DNA of 64,000 nt from Glycine soja (lineage: Eukaryota; Streptophyta; Magnoliopsida; Fabales; Fabaceae). A program made the translations under genes and the position numbers. Shown in pieces: positions 1 to 11,209 of this stretch. The stretch covers positions 9,507,223 to 9,571,222 of the forward strand of contig NC_041012.1 of the NCBI RefSeq assembly GCF_004193775.1, in the 5' to 3' direction. Each line of letters begins with the position of its first letter. Positions within the stretch are counted from its first letter, which is position 1. Below the pieces are notes generated by a model. The model did no database searches, was not told where the DNA came from, and worked only from the letters and a program-made list of their open reading frames with translations.

Positions 1-2022
1 GGACAAGGTCCTAGTCCACCAATTGGATTTCAGGTCTGTAAAGTCTTCTGACTTGTTCAGGTTCTCATGTATGCATGTCTCAACCTTTCAAAATGGCAAC
101 CGATTCCAAATTTGAACTAGATCAACGCCTAACTACTTAGACAACTGAATATGTTTTTTCTTGACAAATGGTCTGATTGTATATTTATTTTTACCTTTTA
201 TGTAGAAAATACTCTACAAATATTGGTGATGGCCTTATCTTATATGGGCTTGCCATCTACTAAGTTCTTCAACATAACATATGCTTCTGCAGATTCACTT
301 TGCCATTCTATGCTTCCTTTTTCATCAAAATTAATCTTTAGGGCACTGCATAACTTTCTCAAGCACTTGAATCACTGTAGGCATATTTTTTTAAAAATAT
401 CATTTGAGGCAGCAGCTGCATTTGTCCCACAACTGAGCCAAACTTCTTCACAATGGCATGCTTTTTGGTCCAGGCATGGCCTCTCTACCTCCTCCACTCT
501 AAAGTAGGAACTAGCTAAAGTTTGTAATATATCTTCACTTTTTCACCCTTGAATAAACTTAAAAGTGACTTTTGTCTGGAGTAGAGTTAAGTCCTCTGTC
601 AGCAGGTGATATTGTTCTCAATATGGCAAGACTGACTTCATTTCCATGTGCCTCTCTGATGACTCTAATAATCCTTGATGAAATGTAATTACAGGTGGCT
701 GCTAATTATGTTGCAATGGTTCCCTCCGGACAAATATTTGATAGGTATTACAAATTTCTATCAATCTTTCTTCAGTCATTGAATTGCTAGATGTGGAATG
801 GTGTTTGTTGTTGTGTATACATGAGAAGTTTTATTTGACTATACAGAATTGTACAGCCATGCCTAATCATATGTTGGACTTCTAAATATGTTATTAAGAG
901 AATCGTCAATCAGCTATATTTTGCTAACTTGTCCATTCCTTTTTCAGCTTTTTGTCACCTTCCAATTTTTGTTTTGAAGATCTTCACTTTTAACCCTGAT
1001 TACAATTATATGTGTACTATCATGTTTGCACTTTGATAAAAATGAATTTGAAGCCTTTGAAGATGACATAGGCAGGTACATTATGTGTTGCTCTTTTCCC
1101 CCCTTTTCAATTTTACAGTTCACTGGAGAAAGGTCAGCCTTATATTTTTCGTGTTGGTTCTGGTCAGGTAAACTCTGGATGTTGCTTTTAATGTTATCAA
1201 ACTTAAGAATTTAACCTTCATTGTAGTTATTAGTGTTCAAACTTGAAAAACAATAGTTTTGGGGCCAATTGTTGGATAATCCTTTTCAAGATAAACTGAT
1301 ATTCAACCCAATGAGTAACAGGTGATACAAGGACTTGATGAAGGTATTCTGAGCATGAAAGTAGGAGGGAAACGTCGACTGTACATACCCGGATCAGTAA
1401 GCTTCTTTCTTGATAGCTGATGCTAGATTCCCCATGTGTAAGCCTGTAGCATCTCCCAACATAGTAACACATTCAAAATCTTAAACAACGTGTGTTTTTC
1501 CTTGTGAAGCATAGTACAACTTCTTCAATATTAAGCTTCCATATTCCTAGTTTCTCCGTGGCCATTGGCTATGAGAATGAGCAGTGTGCATTGACAATCT
1601 ATAGCAATCACTTGGTGCTCTGATAATTTTCTTTGAGTCTTGCTAACAGGTGTCCTTATGACGCATTGGTTAAGGAACTAAAAGGGGAAAACATTTATTG
1701 TGGAAATCATAGGAAAGCGCAAAAATGATCATGGGCTGTGCAATTTTTTGTCTTCCAATAAAAACATTTCTACTTTAAGTTTCTTAACCAATGCCTTAAG
1801 AGCACTAGTTAGCATTTGTCATTTTCTTTACTAATTGAAAATGACAAGTCTTCGGTTCTAATTGTTAGCCACATATCTCTTCTTTGCTTTTTAATTTGGC
1901 AGCTGGCATTCCCAAAAGGCCTTACTTCTGCTCCTGGAAGACCAAGGGTGGCTCCAAGCAGTCCAGTCATATTTGATGTTAGTTTGGAATACATACCGGG
2001 GCTTGAAGTGGATGAGGAATAA
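1..2022 (+). CDS. FKBP-type peptidyl-prolyl cis-trans isomerase, chloroplast type (5' end outside window)
   Basis: Five exons are visible, all in phase: 1-33, 695-744, 1119-1167, 1322-1396 and 1903-2022, ending at TAA. They give 108 residues of the C-terminal half of an FKBP domain. Recognisable stretches are PSGQIFDSSLEKGQPY, VGSGQVIQGLDEGI, MKVGGKRRLYIPG and the C-terminal VIFDVSLEYIPGL. FKBPs of this family catalyse proline cis-trans isomerisation. The long insertion around LAFPKGLTSAPGRPR before the last strand is, from memory, typical of plant thylakoid-lumen FKBPs of the FKBP16 group, so lumen location is an inference because the transit peptide lies upstream of the window. I cannot decide which FKBP16 member it is. 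The gene is convergent with the TBC gene, with 720 bp between stop codons. The first intron (34-694) holds a 118-codon open frame that I regard as chance. Confidence 0.88.
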
Positions 2023-2742
2023 AATGAGTTTGTCCATTCTAGCTTTAATTGTAGTACCTAATCAATCTTGTATCTTAATTTTGTTTGTCACTGGCACCAT
2101 CACCATTCTATACGATCGTTAATTCTTTTTGAGAAATTCGCAAAAATCTCCTAGCTATGTTGAGTAACATTGTTCTGACTTCTGAGTTCAAATATCACGA
2201 AAAAATTTCCTTATGTTTCTACTTAATGGGCTAGTAAACATTCTATTGATAGTTTATGCTGGATTATCTGCTGTCCTAGAGGAAGACGAGATCTTTGTCC
2301 CACTTGGGGGTTTGGTCAAAACGTTAAACGTGGAACTTTCAGCCACATTAATAACTATAGAACAGGGTATCAACGATTATGTTGGGCATGTATGACATTT
2401 GGGTGAGAAATAGTCAAGTTAAATTCGCCAATTCGTGCTAACTAGCATTTCCGTACACATAATGCTTATACAAGAATCCATTAAAAAAAAATTGCGTACA
2501 CAAACTGGATATTGATTGCTTTTCTGGAATATATATCGTTAATACAACAAAAATAGACTCGCTCTATCTAACAATTGTTTTTGTATCTCCTTTACAGAAT
2601 ATTACAATGTAACGTACAAGTAAAATTGGTTAAAAAAATTAACAAAAAGCACCACACTGAGCAAGAGCAAAAGTGATAGAAAGCAAGAAAAGAAACGGAG
2701 AAATTGAAAGGGGACTAAATTCAGAAAACCACAATTGCTTGC
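2023..2742. other. Intergenic, convergent 3' flanks
   Basis: These 720 bp separate two convergent genes and must hold both 3' untranslated regions. I see AT-rich sequence with several AATAAA-like runs and no coding signal beyond a short open frame at 2213-2395 that resembles nothing I know. Confidence 0.6.
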
Positions 2743-5700
2743 TCAGCTAGCTAAATGGCTAGGAGAGTTGTTGAACATGGTGTGCCACATAAATGCTCGG
2801 GAAAGCACCATCTCAAGCTCCCGGTGAGTCCAGTTCTCTGTTGGAAGGTGTTGAAGGAACATTACCAATTCTTGGAAATGAAGTTTCTGGAGCTTGTCTG
2901 ACCACTAAAGGGAAAAAGTAAAAAGAAAATTCAGTTCCTACTAAATTAAGCATTGCCAAAAGCAACAAGACCGTGTAAATAACCTAAGCAACTATACATA
3001 AATTCATCAGGAAACAAAGAAATGCATAAAAGATTATGTGTTTAGCAGTGGCAGACTGGCAGTAGACAAGCAGGGAATACAAAGTATATCCAGGAATGCT
3101 AGAATTGCATCCTTTGTAAAGCAAGTTTAATGCACATTGGAAGTAAGCTAACCAATTTTAATTCACAGAAGGAAATCTCTACAAAAGGCATTTAACTTAA
3201 GTGGTAGAAAGTGGTGGAAAAGCAAAAGACAAGTGTGTGTTATGGCAAAGAAAAATACAAATCATGCCTAGCTTTATCCTACGTGCCAGAAGAGTTAAGG
3301 AAATATCCATTAACAAATTGACCAACAAAGACTACTCACAATCAGCACAGCTACAATATGAAATTGAATTCAAATAGATTATGAGAAAATGCCAAGGAAA
3401 GTTAGCTCACCGTTAGAAGGAAGCTGGCAAATATATATACTAGGAAGTCTGGTAAGGCATCTCCTTCAGCTAAATATGTGTCCCAAAGGCGTGTGATGAG
3501 ATGGAATGGTATCTAATTATATAATCAGACATCATTAGTAAAAAAGCACAAAATCATCCCAATTTATCTCAGACCAATGTTTCCATTCTGTCAAGTTATC
3601 AATTATATGTTGAGAAAACTTCCCCCCTTATAAGAGAACAAAATATCATTGCAAACCTCACGGATGAGAAGACAGTTGAACCAGCGGAAAGCAAACTGAA
3701 GAAATTCAAGTCCCTGATCCTCAATGTGCCGTGAAACAGGCTCTGGTGCAGCTCAAAAGTTTCAGTAGGGCACATCAGATTACATTTGAACACATACAAA
3801 TAATAATATAGGAACAAAAATAAGGAGAAGGCTTGGTAATTCATTCAATGAATTCCTTATAAATGAACACAAATAAGATGATGATCAAATTTTGACACTT
3901 CTATGTAAAAGCAAATAGTAGGGAATGTCTAGTTGAATTTTTCAAGCCATGATGACACCCAAACAGATCATACTCTTCTATGTAGGAAAAAAAATCCAAA
4001 ATGATCACACAGAATTTTAACCAGTCATAATTAATTTACAAACACCCACTGGCAACCATAAAATATACTCATTTACACGCCAGGTTAGAGAATTTCAAAA
4101 GGAAGAATTTAAGGCAGAAATTGCAGATGCTTTACAATCTATACAATGTGAACCACGTAAAGTTTTCAAAAGCTCTTTTATTCACCTATTCACCTATTTC
4201 TATTGCTGAGGGTAGCATGGTAATGTTACATGTCAGCTTCTGTCACCTATTCACCTATTTCTAATTATTAATATGTTATGATGCAAACAGGGTAGTTTAG
4301 CTTATATACTATTAAGCATATAACAATAACAACATTGTAACAAACCAAATACATCTTCGTGTGACACTTTCAGAGTGAAACATGAAATATTCAACACACA
4401 AATAATATTGCTAAAATTTAGAACCAATAACACTTTCAAAATAGAAAATGAAACTTAAGAATAAAAATGGTATCAAATCAATAAAAAATAGTAAGGCATT
4501 TAAATTTCATAAAATTATACAATGCTTGGAGGAAAACAAAATGTCCTTAGAAAAGTGTTACCATCAATCCTCCTGACCAATTCCTTCAACTTAAAAACAA
4601 GCCTCTGAATTCCAGGTTGAGCGAATGTGTAATGGTCTTGCATACCATCAAGCAACTTTGACAAGCACCAGTAGCAGTCAGCCTCTATATTAGAGATTAT
4701 ATCTGAAGATAAATCAGACATTGACCAATTATCGATATCCCCTTCAAAATGTTCTGATAAGAAAACAACCAAAAATGGCGTAACAAGATCATTTATCCCC
4801 TGAACATATCCACTTGCAGGATGTCGAATGGCCCTGGTAAAAGATTGGGAATTGTGTTAGTGAAACAAAATAAGAGAACAAATTTAGTAAGCACTTGTAA
4901 GTCAATGACAAGGGTTAAAGAGTTGCAGAGCATCTATCATGGATAAAGACTGAAGCCAGTACAATTCATGTCTGCATATTTGTTACAGTATATACAGCAG
5001 CTTCTAAGCCAGGCTTATTCTCATCCAGCTGTCATCCTGTTATTGAGAGCTGTCAATTAGTTATACTATCAGCACTAGGATTTTGTTTTGTATAAAGACT
5101 AATCACCTCTGTATTACCATTGAGATTTAATAACATCAAAAATCATTTTCAGTTTTCAATTCTTCCTATTTTTCTTTCTGCTCTCTCTCTCTACAATCCT
5201 ATATTTTCTCACACTTTCTATTCATAATCAATAGTTCAAATCACTCTGAGATCAATGAACATAAAATGGGAAAGCTAGACCACAATGGCCTATTGTGGTT
5301 CTGGCATCTTTTCATTTTCTCCCAAGTCATTGCTCAAAACTGCTGCTAAGAAGAAAGCAAAAGCACATAAGACTAGATCAACTATTTTAAACATCTTCTG
5401 AATGCAAAGTACATATGCATCAGAAGGTAGCCAACCATCTTGCTGATTTCTAGAAGGGTTGTGTGATCATGCCCCTCCCTAGGCCCTCATGAGTATCATG
5501 CAGTATCATAAAACAGTTACCAGTTTACCTAAAGGAGATGTAGCAACTATGGGAACACATTATACCTAGATCAATAACACATTAACACCTAACTTTTTTC
5601 AGACTACACTTACTACATTGCCCAAAAAGTGAGTATACTGCTATGTACTCAAATGGTTGTCACATATGTAATGGATACAGATCCAGTACCAGTATTTGTT

Positions 5701-8323
5701 GGGTACACATTGGTACATACCCAATACTAAGGAAGTCACATTGCGTGACTTTCATAGCCAAGCTAAGAGTCATCTTTCAACTTTTAAAAAAATCCATAAC
5801 AAAGAACACTTGACTAAGAATTATATCTGGCCAACAAATGGGTAACAACAATATCTAACCATGCATAAAGAATACGTTCCAATGATTTCTGAACTTGCTG
5901 CTGCTGGAAGAATGGAACATCAGGAACAGTTCTTGGACAATCAATACCAATCTAACAAATATACAATGATAACAGTCAAAAACAAGGACAATTATTTTCA
6001 TGAATAATTAGGATAGGAATATATTAAACCTCGGAATACCTGATGAAGCATGTTGACCTCATCATCTGAACGTTCTGTATCAGGAATATCATAATACTGA
6101 GAAATACAGTCAAGATACTCAAGGCGCTTCCTTCTTAGAACTCCCTCCCTTCTATCTGAATTAGGTGGTGCATATCCCTGTTGTCAGTATATCTTTAAAT
6201 TTCCAGGAAGACAAAATGCTATCCATAAAAACACACGTGACTGTGGGTCAATAATGTTGACCCCTTACTAAAATGATTTTCTATAGTAAAATCACTTCAA
6301 TTTTCTGTTCTAAAATCTTCTGTATAGTCTCGTTGAAAAACATTTATGTAACAACATCTAGATCTATTGTGAAAGAATATTCACATGGCTCACCCTCTGT
6401 GAACAAGAGTTTCATTTAAGGCATCACCAAAATAAAATAAGAATCCACAAAGTCCTGGAAATTTCGTATACGCACTAAAAAGCTCCTTATCGTTGCACTT
6501 TGTATGAATAAGAAGTAAGAACTACCATCGGAGGCATGAGCTAGAGCCAGAGAAATAGATGAAGGCCATAGAGCTTACCAACAGAAGTCTCCACACTTTA
6601 GGACGCATATTGTCTGGAACACCACTCCAAGCTAATTCCCGCAACTTGTCTACAATATAGATTTCAAGGAGGAAATGTTTTATTGTGGTAGATAACCCTA
6701 GGTTTCCAAAAGGCTTAATGGCTTAAAAAAAAGGAAAAGATAAAATTCAAATTATACACAATATCATGGGCATGGTTCAATTCCTGCTGCAATTTGTTTT
6801 TGAACCTTACTGCCAAAATTATCTTTAGGGAAAAGGCTACCACATTTTGGGTATGTTCATATGAGCACACGGCTAATAATTCCAGAAATAGATGCAGCAA
6901 AGTAGGAGTTACAAGGAAGAAGTCAATGAATGACATAGAAATATAGAAAGTTAAAATACCTAATATAACCACCGTCCCAGAAAGCACCTTGGTGAACTTC
7001 ATAATTCTTGCAGAATCTGTAGCTCTAGCACCCATGGTAGACTTGTGGAATTCTTCGGGTGGGCTCCCTCCAAGGGAGGTCGACACTTTTAGCTTATTGG
7101 CATTGGCAATACTAATTGGTTTGCTTTTACTCTGAAACTCCTCCTGCATCAAGAGTAGAAGTCCCACTTGATGAACTGATCCCCACCATTCATGTCAGTC
7201 TTATAGAGACATATACTATGAAATGATATAGTTATGAATAACACTGATATCACCTCTACTGCCCCAGATGTGTTATCACTTGTACCAGCATCATTGTGAG
7301 AAAAGCTCCTTTTGTAATTTGGTGAGGATATCTTCGAGTTTGAGTTATCGGGAGGATCTACCCTACGGCTCAATAATATTTTACCGGGTATGCTTCGACC
7401 TTTGAGTAACCTTGATAGAAAGAGAACATAGATTATATTGCTACTAACTATCGCAAGGGTGCATTCACTATGACATAAACACTAGTGTAAGTGTTTAGGA
7501 GAGTTTATCAATATAGCTTATGATATGTCTATAAGTTATTTCAACTTAATGCAATAAGCTCTTTATGATAACTTTATTTTGAAAACAGCTAACAAAGTAC
7601 TACTCCAGACTTAAATATAAGAAAAAAACACTTTTTCGGTCTCAAATATAAGAAAATTTCAACTAACTTCACTTTATTTAATGTTACTTTCTCTAAAATA
7701 CCTTTCATTTAATTGAGATGTTAATTCCAATGACTCATTTTTATTTCTTATAACAAGTTCCAATGAAGGGTAAGTTGGAAAAAATTAATTTTTAATTGAG
7801 ATTGATGCAACTAAACTTGATTGACTAACTTTCTAGGTTAGCATGAAACAGATTTTTTTTCTTATACATGAAACTGGAGGGAATATATGAAAAACAGTTT
7901 AATCTTATTTACTTCTCAGTTATAGAAACAACTTATAAATAAGTGCTTACCTTATGCATTAAATGCTTAATTAAGTAATTTATCCAAAAACACACATGAA
8001 GCTAAGCTAGTAAGCTATGTACTTCCAATTGTAGGCGAAACTGAATACAAAAATTAAAGGGGGGAAATAATAAATATTGTACAATTAATCAATCTACTAA
8101 AGAAGAGGAAAGTCAAAACTGTCAGAAACTAATTAGTTTTTGAATCAGCTAGAAAATACAAAATGGATAAAATTAACCTCGATGAAGCAATAATAACCCT
8201 CGATCTGAAAAAGAGAAAAAAGAGAGGAATTGAGGGTTACCCTTGAACATTTCTGAGGGTCTGATTGAATCTGGAGTCGAGGGTAGTAGCTATGTTGCGC
8301 AAATCTTCTTGGCGCTTGTTCAT
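2743..8323 (-). CDS. TBC domain RabGAP, TBC1D22-like
   Basis: Eleven exons on the minus strand, all in phase, in transcript order: 8323-8241, 8204-8178, 7410-7254, 7143-6960, 6649-6579, 6177-6040, 5951-5860, 4833-4562, 3742-3657, 3512-3411, 2904-2743. They encode 457 residues. The N-terminal ~150 residues are polar and probably disordered (start MNKRQEDLRNIATT). The TBC domain runs from about residue 170 to 430 (ELAWSGVPDNMRPKVWRLLL). Both catalytic fingers of the fold are present: IGIDCPR, the IxxDxxR motif with arginine about residue 227, and GYVQGIND, the YxQ motif with glutamine about 262. Known family role: accelerating GTP hydrolysis by Rab GTPases in membrane traffic. Exon 2 is only 27 nt. 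Intron 2 carries a Stowaway-like MITE. The start is the first ATG of the frame; an earlier one outside the exon cannot be excluded. Confidence 0.93.
7600..7887. mobile_element. Stowaway-like MITE in TBC gene intron 2
   Basis: The left end reads CTACTCCAGACTTAAATATA and the right end, reverse complemented, reads TTCCCTCCAGTTTCATGTAT followed by AAG. Both resemble the CTCCCTCCGTTYC terminal repeats of plant Stowaway (Tc1/mariner) elements, with TA at each border. Ends are approximate. There is no coding capacity, and the element lies wholly inside the intron between exons 2 and 3. Confidence 0.6.
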
Positions 8324-8814
8324 GCTTACAGTGTTCGTTTGTTTGTTTCAGCTACTGCTCTTTGCTTACGGAAGAGAATTGCTGAAACTAACACTCATTC
8401 GTCCATCATCATTCAGCATCTAATCTATTACCGCCAAAATAACATTATCTGTTCCACTAATTATGCTTAATTATGGAAGAAACCCGCGTCGCTAAGCTTT
8501 GTATTTTTTTAATTCCTAATCGCGTTGCATAATTTTGATCATTCTTTTCCGACAGTGGCTTTTCGTGCATTCGTTTCAAGGAATACAGAATACTGTACAT
8601 TTTTTTTATTTCATTGAATGAAATGATAAATTTGAAAAATAAAAAAAAAAGTTTAATTATTTATTTAGTGATTATAATTTTCAAACATTATGAGAACTAA
8701 AAAGAATAAATTTAAAAACTATAAATAATAATTAAATCTAAAAAATAAATAAAAATAATTGCTAATATTATTTTAAAAGGTTTAGATTATTAAATATTTT
8801 ATTTTAGATAATTA

Positions 8815-8850
<36 letters not shown>

Positions 8851-9688
8851 TTAATATCTGAAGAAATCAAAATATTTTATTTTACTTTGAATCCTTCACA
8901 AATGTTTTAATAAAAAAAATAAAGACGCTACCTAATGGAGTATATAATTGAGCTCAATTATATCTGAAACGAAATTTGTACTATTTGCTTTCAAACAAGC
9001 CGCTACCTAATATATAATATATGATTTAGCACAAGTATGTGTCCTTAAGCAAGCAAGGTTCCCATTTAAATGTCGTGGATAAAAAAATCTATAATTAGAA
9101 TAAAAGAGTTTTATTAAAGATAATTAGTGAAATTCTTCAATAAATATTAATCATTAATAAAACATATTACACACTAATAACATGATAACAAACAAAAATA
9201 AAATATAATATACTTGATTGAACTAATAATGATCGACATAAATAATAATTATTTATTTTTTAATTAATTAAAGTAATTTAATATTTGAATTCTTATTTTA
9301 GATATGAAATAAATTATATAATAGGGAAAATATTTACATTATATATATATATATATGTCTAAACCTTGTACATTCTATTATATATAATTACTGTTTAATA
9401 ACAATTTAATGATGAAGAATATTTAGTCGAAAACAAATATAGTATGCATGAGTTGAATTCCAGTTATAAAAATGCAAGGTTTCAATGTTTAAGTTAAGAG
9501 TGTAAAATATAGAGTATACTTAAGACTTTTATGTCTATTTATATCCTTTTATATAAACTAGGAGCAAGCAGCTGCCATGCGATTTTTTAAAAAAATAAAT
9601 TGAGAAAAAAAAAATGCATTGTCCAGCAGCTGCCATGCGACAACAAGCTAGACAAATTTTGTATAAATATATATTATAGTAATATTTT

Positions 9689-9989
9689 TATTGGAAAATA
9701 TCTAAGTCCTATATTAACTGTCTCATTTCTTAAAATCTATTGGACAACTTCATGTTTAACCGAACTTTAACATGGTACCAGAGCTAGATTATGTTCATGT
9801 GACCTCTTGCTTCATGCACCAAGTCTAAGAAATACTATGCATGAGGAGGTGTGTTGGGAAATATCCAAATTTCACATTGATTATCTCATTCATTTCTTGG
9901 AGTGTAGCTTTTATATATATATATATATATTGGACAACTTCACTTAATATCAATTGGTTTTAAGATGAAATCTAACATAATATCAAAGC
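9689..9989 (+). mobile_element. TRIM-like LTR array (two LTR-like units, each followed by a PBS-like site)
   Basis: An LTR-like unit at 9689-9772 ends in TTTAACA and is followed directly by TGGTACCAGAGC (9773-9784), one mismatch from TGGTATCAGAGC, the usual plant primer-binding site for initiator tRNA-Met. After 67 bp comes a purine tract, GAGGAGGTG, and then a second unit at 9852-9977 starting TGTTGGGAAATATCC. The two units share GGAAATATC, TCTCATT, ATTGGACAACTTCA and the TAACA end. The second is followed by TAATATCAAAGC, a weaker PBS-like sequence. A partial third unit (CAACTTCACTCAATCCTAACA) follows near 10068. The small size and lack of coding sequence fit a terminal-repeat retrotransposon in miniature. 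Confidence 0.6.
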
Positions 9990-11141
9990 ATACTTTTTGT
10001 TGGGACCTCGTCTTCGCTTCCGGTGCAACTACTCACCATTTGGAATACAATTTCTTATATATCTGTTGATCAACTTCACTCAATCCTAACATTTTAAACC
10101 AACAGATTCACTGTTGTAAGAGATAGTAGTGGTGTAGGTGTTAGTGATCCTAATAATTACAGGAGAACATGAACTCACATGTAATTGATTAAGGACATCC
10201 AATAAACATCATGAATTAACTCTAAAAATATTTTTAACATATTAATGATATATCTTATTTTTTATGTTTAATTTTTATTATCACTATCACTACCATTAAT
10301 ATCATCAATATTAATTTTATCGTCATTATTATTCCTATCATCATCGTTGTTATTATTATCACTATTATTATTATTTTTCTCACAAAATATATCTTTGAAT
10401 TAATTTTACCAAGATAAATTTTGTTTTAAAACAGTTTATTCTAAAACTAAAAATTAGATGAAAAATTAAAACTAAATTTTAAAAACTAAAATATGGTTGT
10501 TGTTTTTATTTTTAAGATTTTTTTAAATATGTTTGGTCTAACTTTTTCTTTTAAAGAAAGCAAAGACTTAAAAATATTAAGTTAAACACTACTGCTACGT
10601 TTTTATTTTAAGTGGATGTTCTCAATTAACGAGACGGATAAAATTAATTATTTTTTTAAAAATAATTCACAAAATAAGTTATTTTATCATTATTATTTTT
10701 ACGAAACCATTTCTACATCACAACCAATTAAAATAATAATATTTTAAGAATTAAATGAACAAATAAATAATTTTAAATATCGAATACAAATTAGATTATG
10801 TTTTATAATTGTTTATTTTTTTAAAATTGTTGTATTTAAGCTTTTTTATATTGAACTTACTATATTTTTTTGTCATTTTTCCATATTTTTTTATAGACTA
10901 CTTTTCTTTCAAATATTTAAGCGTAAGTTATCTAATTGCATGACTGAAAACTCTAATTTCAAACAAAGTTGAACAGAGTGTTCTTGTTGACTAATAATAT
11001 TTGTATTCCAATTTATATCTATATTTAATTATTTCAATGTGTATTCATAAAATAAATAAAAACGGGTAAATGGGTAGGTTTTCCGGGTCTAAACCATTGT
11101 ACAAAGTTGCCGCCATTACCGTTCTGAAACTGGAAGCTGAT

Positions 11142-11150
11142 AAACCCTAA
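11142..11150 (+). promoter_or_regulatory. telo-box in BMS1 promoter or leader
   Basis: AAACCCTAA lies 60 bp before the BMS1 start codon. This telo-box is known from promoters of plant ribosomal-protein and ribosome-biogenesis genes, which fits the downstream gene. Whether it is in the promoter or the 5' leader cannot be told from sequence alone. Confidence 0.6.
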
Positions 11151-11209
11151 ACCTTACCAAACGCTACACTGGTGACTGGTGAGAGACTTCATTGAGGGAA
11201 GCCCTTTCG

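Larger units (their letters stand above)
8324..11209. other. Intergenic, between divergent TBC and BMS1 genes
   Basis: About 2.9 kb of AT-rich DNA with 5' flanks of both genes at its edges. It holds an AT dinucleotide run near 8820-8850, a second AT run near 9341-9357, the motif GCAGCTGCCATGCGA twice (near 9571 and 9627), the TRIM-like array at 9689-9989, and an ATT/ATC-rich microsatellite-like stretch at about 10270-10380. I see no gene. Confidence 0.7.

Noticed and set aside
151..507. 118-codon open frame in the first FKBP intron, and a coding-like antisense reading of the same stretch
   Set aside because: It lies wholly inside an intron required by the FKBP frame. The plus-strand product has no recognisable features, and the antisense reading is broken by stops and matches nothing I know.
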